Below, piece after piece: positions 57,754 to 64,000 of a stretch of 64,000 nt of DNA (positions within the stretch are counted from its first letter, which is position 1; each line of letters begins with the position of its first letter). A program made the translations under genes and the position numbers. Below the pieces are notes generated by a model that worked only from the letters and a program-made list of their open reading frames with translations, was not told the DNA's origin and searched no databases. Source of the stretch: Triticum aestivum (taxonomy: Eukaryota > Streptophyta > Magnoliopsida > Poales > Poaceae); the NCBI RefSeq assembly GCF_018294505.1, contig NC_057802.1, forward strand, positions 314,454,209 through 314,518,208. Direction: 5' to 3'.

Positions 57754-59850
57754 ATGGCTGATGGAAAGAAGCCACAGAAAGGAGGAAAGAGGCCTGAGAT
57801 CAACACTGCATTTGAAATCCCTGAGGACATCTATGCTGGGTACTGCACACCCCCTGAGGAAGATAAAAATCAACGCAAGGTACGCATTCAGAAGATAGAG
57901 AGGAGATGGGCAAGAGAGTGGAGGGAGTACAGGTATGTGACTCCCAAGTACATGAAGAAATTCGCACTCAATCCTCCATGCTCAAGACCTCCGTTGGCAC
58001 CTGGCCAATAGGCTGATCTCACCAGCCTCAAGCGTGGTGAAGATTATCCTGATGAATGGGCCAAGCGCCAGGCCAAGCTGGCTAAACAAGCTAAAGAAGC
58101 AGTGAGGAAATTCAACGAAGACTCTGCTGCTGCTACTGCTGCTGAGGTCTATGTCAAGCCGAAGAAATCCATGGCAAAGAAGCCTGCGCGAAAGCCAAGT
58201 GCTTCACCTTCAATGTCCTCACGGCCAATTCCTCACGCTGCTCCTGCTCCTCCAAAGTACTCAGCTGCTCCGACCAAATCCTCAGCACCTGTGCATCTTG
58301 CCACGTGCCAAAGGACTACATGCATCTCTATTGCCTCTGGAGCTTCAGCTAGTTCCTCAGCTGCACCAGATTCTTCAACAGGACCCTCTCTGCCGAAGAC
58401 AAAGACCACTGCTGGACGAGGCTCTCGCCCAAGTCCTCACAAGAAGCAGGTCGCCTTCCAAGTGCCGTCTGAAGAAGACGAAGCTGATGATGAAGAACTC
58501 GTTGAAATCATCAGAGATAGGCAAGTTAGGGCCACTAGAGCCAAGGGCACAAATGTGCCTCTGCTTTTAGATCCAAAGTTGATCCTCGATTACATTGATC
58601 TCTAGCACAAGGACCCAAACACTCCTATGCCTGACTTCAAGCTGACTCCTGGCCAAAGTCATATGTCGACTGCCTTCATCCAAGAAGAGAAATGGAAATT
58701 TTAGAAGGCCAGGCAGCTCAAGAAAGCGTAGTACAGGAAGGAGAAATTCCTGAAGAACAACGTTGTCTCTATGACAACTGATGAACTTGTGAAGATCCAG
58801 TCTGAAATCAAAGTCCTCAGCGATGATTTCAATTCTTACTATGCTGATTGGAAAGGAGCCAAGCTTAGGTTTGTTAAACTGACTGAGAAGTTCACCTCAA
58901 ATGTTGTAGCCCCATCGCAAGAAGAAATTCCTCAGGCTGAAGCATCTGCTCAGCCAACTGAAGAACATGCCAGCACCGCTGATGACAATCAGGCTGCTGA
59001 AAAAAATGTGAGTTCCAAGGCTAATGACTGCATTCCAGCTGCTGATGAAATTGCCAGGGCATCCACTAGTGGTGCTCCTGAAGAAAATGAGAAGTTCAGG
59101 GCAACTGCATCAGTTGTGCCTGAAGACAATCAACCACATTCCTCTGCTCCTCCTGCGCCTACCCCAACTCCAATTCTTCCATCTGCATCAGATGTGAAGA
59201 AAACCAAGGTTGCAGAGCGTGCAACAGTGAAGAAAAGGAAAGCATCAGCTCCTTCAGATTCTTCAGCACCGAAGAAGATGAAGAAATTGACAAGCTCATT
59301 TAATAATCCAATTGATGATGTTCCTGTTTCCTCCATACCATCAAAGGAAATCGTCCCTTTTGATGAAGAATATGTGATCCCTAGCGGATCTGATGAAGAA
59401 AATCCTTCTGCTGCTTCGTCAGAGCAGATGGATGAAGAAATTGAAGTGGAGAAAATCCCTTCAACCCCCAAAGTTTCCTCGCCTATGCCTCAGTTTACTG
59501 CTGAAGAGGCTCGCGTTGAAGAAATAGAAGATGAAGACGTGGACATTGGCTGTACCACACCAGTGATGAATGATGACTTTTGGGAAAGTCAGCACCCCAA
59601 CTCTCCACTCTTCGCACCATTGCAACAAATTCCTCACTCCCCAGCAACTATAGTTCAAATGGGATCTGATGAAGCTCATGAAGAAATTCCAGCCACTAGT
59701 GCTGAAGAAAATGAAAATGAAGAATTGAAGACCCAGGCTGCCACTGAAGAGGAAGCAGAAATTCCTCAGCCTGAAGAACCTGAGATTGCTATTCCGGAGG
59801 TTCTAATGCAACTGACTGACACTCCTCTGCCCAAGCCAAAGGATCTGTAA
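57754..59850 (+). pseudogene. Copia ORF3: charged, low-complexity protein downstream of pol
   Basis: One frame of 698 codons from MADGKKPQKGGKRPE with four TAG stops (58009, 58603, 58702, 58729) and no frameshift. N-terminal part: RRWAREWREYRYVTPKYMKK, a basic helical domain. Middle: Ala/Ser/Pro-rich with Lys clusters. From 58771: a coiled-coil-like start (DELVKIQSEIKVLSDDF), then very acidic Glu/Pro/Ala repeats and Lys-rich patches (VKKRKASAPS, APKKMKKL) that may be nuclear signals. No signal peptide or membrane segment, so an envelope role is not supported. The stop TAA lies inside the LTR (59848-59850), so the natural C-terminus may be lost. Some Sireviruses have extra ORFs here; function unknown. 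Confidence 0.68.
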
Positions 59851-61341
59851 GTGCATCTAGTGCCCCTTAGTGATTTTGGTGTATTGAAGACTTATAGGTT
59901 AAGGGACTAATGTGTTTATGAGTGTACACAGGTCTATAAGTCTATGAGGAGTTTGATATTTACAGAGAAAGTCGACCCCTAAAAATGAAGTTCTTCGACT
60001 GAAGACTTTGGTATTTCTGAAGACTTTCTGAAGACTTTGAAAGTGAAGAAATTGGTGTGACCTTGAAGACTTGGTATTCATTTGAGGAACATGAAGCGTG
60101 AAGACTTTTGTTTTCGTAGTTTCATTTTCTCTTTCCTGAGTCATAGGAAACACCGTACTGTTAAAGGGGGTCGAGGAAATATTAAGGAAAATTTTCCATG
60201 TGATGCTCAACTCAAAATCCTACACCTACCAATCCCTTCGAGTGAAGCCATTGGAAATCTCATACAGTTCAGTCATATTCTTCAGTGACAGAGACGAAGT
60301 TCTTCTGGTCGCTGAGGAATTTGTTCTTACTGAGGAGTTAGGAATTCGCCAGTGTGGATTGCCTACAGTGAGGAACATGATAGCCCTGAGGAATTTGATA
60401 CTCAAATTTCCGACCGTTGTTGTGCTATGCGCCAACTGTCCCAAAATATCTACCCACCTAACGGTCATATCATTCAAGGGCATTTATGTCTTATCATGTC
60501 GGGCTGCTCCCTAGGCTATAAATAGCCGCCCCCTACAACCACTAGCTAGTTGGCTGCTCCGAGAGAAACTGACACTTGTCATTTGAGAGCATCCCATCCT
60601 CCGAGGACTTTGAGCAAAAATCATCAAGAGAGGAAAACCCCAAACCCAAACACCTACAAACCCAAAGTGATTGAGCATCACTGAAGAGATTGATCCTGCG
60701 TGGATCCGACGCTTGTTACCTTTGAAGACTGTGCTTCTTCCAGACGGTTAGGTGTCATGGTCTAGAGCATCCAAGAGGAAATTGTGGATCACCGAGTGAC
60801 CGAGGTTGTGAAGGTTTGGAAGTCACCTAAAGACTTACCATGAGTGATTGGGCGAGGTCTGTGTGACCTTAGCTCAAGGAGAATACGGTGAGGACTGTGT
60901 GTCCGGGACTAGGTGTCCTCAGGTTTAAATACCTAGCCGCTCCAACCAGACGTACAACTGAGACATCAGTTGGAACTGGTCTACCAAATCATTATCTTCA
61001 CCAAGCTTACTGGTTCTATTTCCTCAACTCTTTCATTTCCTCATTACTGTGTTGTATGCTTGTTCATATCTGTGTTTGAAGACTTTGACTGAAGACTTTC
61101 TCAATTTCCTCAGTCTGTTTGTCTTCATCCTGTGTTATCCTGTGTTTACGCTTTCTGTACTCTGTGCTTATTTTCATTTCATCATGATGACTATGCTTGT
61201 GCTCTGCTATGCATACTTTTGAGTACTTATTCCGCTGCAAGTAGTTCTTCGCTAAGGAATTTCCTCACCCACAAATTCCTCAGTGAAGAATTTATAAAAA
61301 TCGCCTATTCACCCCCCTCTAGTCGATATAACGCACTTTCA
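59846..61341 (+). repeat. Copia LTR 2
   Basis: Starts TGTAAGTGCATCTAG, ends ACTTTCA, 1496 bp, aligned along its length with 8500-9998. It is directly followed by a primer site and gag, so it acts as the 5' LTR of the second copy. Whether it is also the 3' LTR of the first copy is open: no clear polypurine tract precedes it. Confidence 0.9.
60517..60524 (+). promoter_or_regulatory. TATA box of Copia LTR 2
   Basis: TATAAATA in the same context as 9161-9168. Confidence 0.72.
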
Positions 61342-61343
61342 AT

Positions 61344-61355
61344 TGGTATCAGAGC
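61344..61355 (+). other. Primer binding site, Copia element 2
   Basis: TGGTATCAGAGC two bases after the LTR end, complementary to initiator methionine tRNA. Confidence 0.9.
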
Positions 61356-61408
61356 AAGGTACTCCCTCGTTCTGTGTGATTTTGGTTTAACCACCTGGAG
61401 TTTTAGTT

Positions 61409-63985
61409 ATGTCGACCGCAGGTATGATCAAGGTCTCTGCTGGGTGTCCTACCTTCGATGGGACGGACTACCCCTACTGGAAGAATAAGATGCGAATGCA
61501 TCTTGAGGAAATTGATAACGATCTCTGGTATGTTGTGGAAAAAGGTGTTCCCTCTGTCTCACCCTCACTGAACACTGACGATGTGAAGAGATTTAAGCAA
61601 CTCGATTCTCAAGCGAAGAATATCATATGTGGCTATCTGAGCAAAGGACAGTATGGAAGAGTGAGTGCTTTGGAAACTGCTAAGCTTATCTGGGATAGGC
61701 TGTCCAAAGTGAATGAAGGAGTCTCAACTCAGCGTGACTCTCGAGTTGATGTTCTTCGCAATCTCTTCAACCGCTTCAAAAGACTCGACAATGAGAATGT
61801 TCAACAAACCTTCGATCGCCTCACTGACATCTCAAATGAGCTTCAAGCACTTGGCGCCACTGACATCACCGACCATGAGGTGGTGAAGAAACTGCTGAGA
61901 TCGCTTGATTCATCATTTGATACTGTGGCATTGATGATACAAGAGCATGCTGATTACAAGTCACTTGATCCCGCTGATATCCTCGAGAGGCTAAACACTC
62001 ATGAGTTCCAGCTTGCTGAAAAGAGAGATCCCTATGGTTCGAGCTATGGCAGATCACGTGCACTGAAGGCCAAGGCAGTTTCTGAGTCTGAAGATGAAGA
62101 CTCTGACAGCAGCCTTGGTGATCCTGGAGAACTGGGCCATGATCTAGCACTGCTCGTGAAGAAATTACAGAAGTTCTCAAGATGTGGTCGCTTTGGAAGA
62201 CCCTCAAGGAGCAATGATTCCTCATCCAGTGACTACAAGAAGAGGCTTTGTCACAAATGCAAGAAACCAGGACACTACATTCAAGATTGTCCTCAGTGGG
62301 AAAAGGAATCAAAGAAGAAGAAATACAAGGATTACAGTTCTGATGATGCGAAGAAAAAGAAGAAATCCTCAAAATCTTCATCATCAAAATCCTCAAAGTC
62401 TTCATCTCACAAGAAGAGCAGCTCCAAGAAGGCTCAGGCATTCATTGGTAGGGAAATGGACTCTGAGGCTGAATCTGAAGAAAATGAGGAAGAGGAGGCA
62501 TCTGAGGATTCCGAATCCGGTGTGGCGAGCCTAGCCCTCGCTACTGCATTCGTCAGCAAGTCTATCTTCAACACTGAAGAAAATGACCTCACCAACAAGG
62601 CTGATGAAGGCAATGATGACTACGCTCCCACCTATTGCTTCATGGCAAAGGGTGCCAAGGTACTCAAATATACCTCATCTGAATCAAGTGAAAATGAATC
62701 TGATGAAAACCTTAAGCCCAACTATTCTAAACTTGCTAAGATTGATGTGAAACAACAAAGGGCCCTTGAAAAGGTTCAAAACATGCTAGACAAAAGTGAT
62801 GATATGTTGGGTGAAGAAATGGATCGCACTAAAACCTTGACTGAAAATCTTCACAGACTTCAGACTAGGTTTGACAACCTTCAAGGTCATCATAACACTC
62901 TCTTGTCTGATCATGAGAAGCTTTCTTATGAATTTCTTCAAAGAAAGCAAGATCTTGAGAAGCTAAAAGTGAGTTATGAAGATCTTCAGAAGGAGCGCGA
63001 TTCATTACTTGCTCAACAAATCAGCGCTGCTCAGGAAGAATTTGTTCCTCCATGTTTGAAATGCATTGAATGAGAATCAGCTAATTCTTCACCTGAATGT
63101 TCAAATGCTTCTAATGCTACAAATTCCTCAACTATCTCTGCTATCATTCATTCCTCATCCGAGGACATTGCTAGTATCACTAACGATGCAGGGCTCAAGG
63201 AATTGTACATGACAGGCATGTACAAAAGCCTCAAAGGGCATCAGACTCTTTGTGATGTGCTTAAAAAGTAGATCCTCAACAGGAACCCTAGGAAAGAGGG
63301 TATTGCCTTTGAGAGGAAACTCAATGCTGATGGTACATATTGGAAGCCTGAGCAGTACCCCAAAACCTCATGGGTTGCTGCAAAGGGACCTCCAGTTGAT
63401 CCATCTAATTTATCTGGCTTTACATGTGAATCTTCTCATTCTTCTGATGAGTCATTTGACTCCAACTACAAACTTTTTAAAACTCAGAATGGTGAAGTAT
63501 TTGCTAGATATGTTGGCACTAACTGCAGGAACGGTTCCCCTATGAAGAAAATCTGGGTTCCCAAAAGGTGCCTTGAAAGTCTTCAGGTGAATGTCCTCAT
63601 GACACCACCTGTGAAGATTAGGAACCCCAGATCAAATTCTTCATATGGACCAAATTCTTCATATGGATCCAAGTCCTCATACGGACCAAATTCCTCACAT
63701 GAATCATATTCCTCAAGAGGATCAAAGTCGTCATATGAACATCATCGTGCTAACAACTCTGTTTCGCAGGGAAGAGCCAAGGGCTATGAATATGAGCATT
63801 ATTCTTCTAAACATTATGTTCATAAGTCCTCAAAGAATTTCTCTGCTTATTCATATGCTTACCCTAACTTCTCTTATGTGAAACGAAATGGATTGGCTTC
63901 TATGCCACCTTTCTCATATGGAGCTCGCAGAGTGATGAACTCTTTGCCACTCCTTCAGATGTGGGTGGTGAAGAAAGAGAACTAA
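61409..63985 (+). pseudogene. gag: Copia gag, copy 2, single frame with two nonsense codons
   Basis: Frame stays constant for 859 codons from MSTAGMIKVS to VVKKEN. Order: capsid domain, CCHC knuckle CHKCKKPGHYIQDC, Lys/Ser tract, acidic region, coiled coil (KLSYEFLQRKQDLEKLKVSY), a conserved-looking C-terminal region, and a tail with repeated SSYGSN-like units. Stops: TGA 63071-63073 and TAG 63269-63271. Copy 1 has CAG at the second place (11921-11923) and an Arg codon CGT at the first. The 554 residues before the first stop include capsid and knuckle, so a shortened Gag could still be made. Confidence 0.85.
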
Positions 63986-64000
63986 TCTCTTCTGCAGGGT

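Larger units (their letters stand above)
8500..61341 (+). mobile_element. Sirevirus-like Copia element 1 (interrupted by the CACTA)
   Basis: In order: LTR (8500-9998), primer site, gag with a CCHC knuckle, protease, integrase, reverse transcriptase, RNase H (split by the CACTA at 15697-55967), an extra downstream ORF and an LTR (59846-61341). The integrase-before-RT order is the Copia signature. The long gag with a Lys/Ser-rich tail, the initiator-Met primer and an ORF after pol fit the Sirevirus lineage (Maximus/Barbara-like elements in Triticeae); the exact family is a guess. Gag and pol carry frameshifts and stops, so this copy is dead. The right boundary depends on whether the second LTR belongs to this copy. 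Confidence 0.75.
61342..64000 (+). mobile_element. Sirevirus-like Copia element 2, 5' part
   Basis: Internal domain following LTR 2, closely similar to 9999-12650 of element 1. It leaves the window just after gag, so pol is not visible. Confidence 0.85.

Overview
The window is plant nuclear DNA of a large-genome grass, most likely Triticeae (wheat, barley or Aegilops type). The evidence is a stack of nested transposons of the kind found there: CACTA DNA transposons, Sirevirus-like Copia elements, noncoding gypsy-type LARD elements and TA-flanked Stowaway MITEs. Long GC-rich monocot-style 5' regions also fit. There is no prokaryotic gene organisation; almost everything is mobile DNA or DNA carried by it.

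Layout, outermost to innermost. (1) Positions 1-8499 are a noncoding LARD-like element on the minus strand (copy A). Its internal domain carries a solo LTR of another family (958-3718), and its LTR is cut at 8500. (2) At 8500 a Sirevirus-like Copia element begins on the plus strand: LTR 8500-9998, primer site, a broken gag and a broken pol. (3) Within an RNase H leucine codon this Copia is split by a CACTA transposon running from 15697 to 55967. That element has 26-bp terminal inverted repeats and a 3-bp target duplication. (4) Copia resumes at 55968 with the end of pol. It is followed by a third reading frame (57754-59850) that has its own TATA box, ATG-free leader and likely leader intron. 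(5) An LTR at 59846-61341 is followed by a second primer site and a second, longer-open gag up to the window end. This is either a shared LTR in a tandem array or a second copy nested in the first.

The 40-kb CACTA is the most unusual object. Its left end has a dense GGCCCGT-type subterminal array and a nine-exon minus-strand gene (17269-22167) whose phases agree except for one extra C in a homopolymer. I saw no transposase. The middle looks like gene-bearing host DNA: a coiled-coil protein gene (26234-26905), a SINA-like E3 ligase pseudogene, a 180-codon open frame with a TATA box (42856-43398), the last two exons of an unrecognised gene (48963-49194) and a 3'-5' exonuclease-like pseudogene (49900-50400). 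Five Stowaway MITEs and three 5'-truncated non-LTR retroelement insertions lie among them. The SINA-like gene was split by a complete 12-kb LARD (copy B, 28717-40704, target duplication CCCTC). The right part is tandem repeats (0.7-kb, 71-bp and shorter units), a 392-base gap of N (54874-55265) and the right terminus.

No pathway links these genes. The reading is one of successive insertions, gene capture and decay. Several in-frame stops look like C-to-T changes at CG or CHG sites, as expected for methylated transposons. Family names are given only where motifs support them; exon models are by eye.
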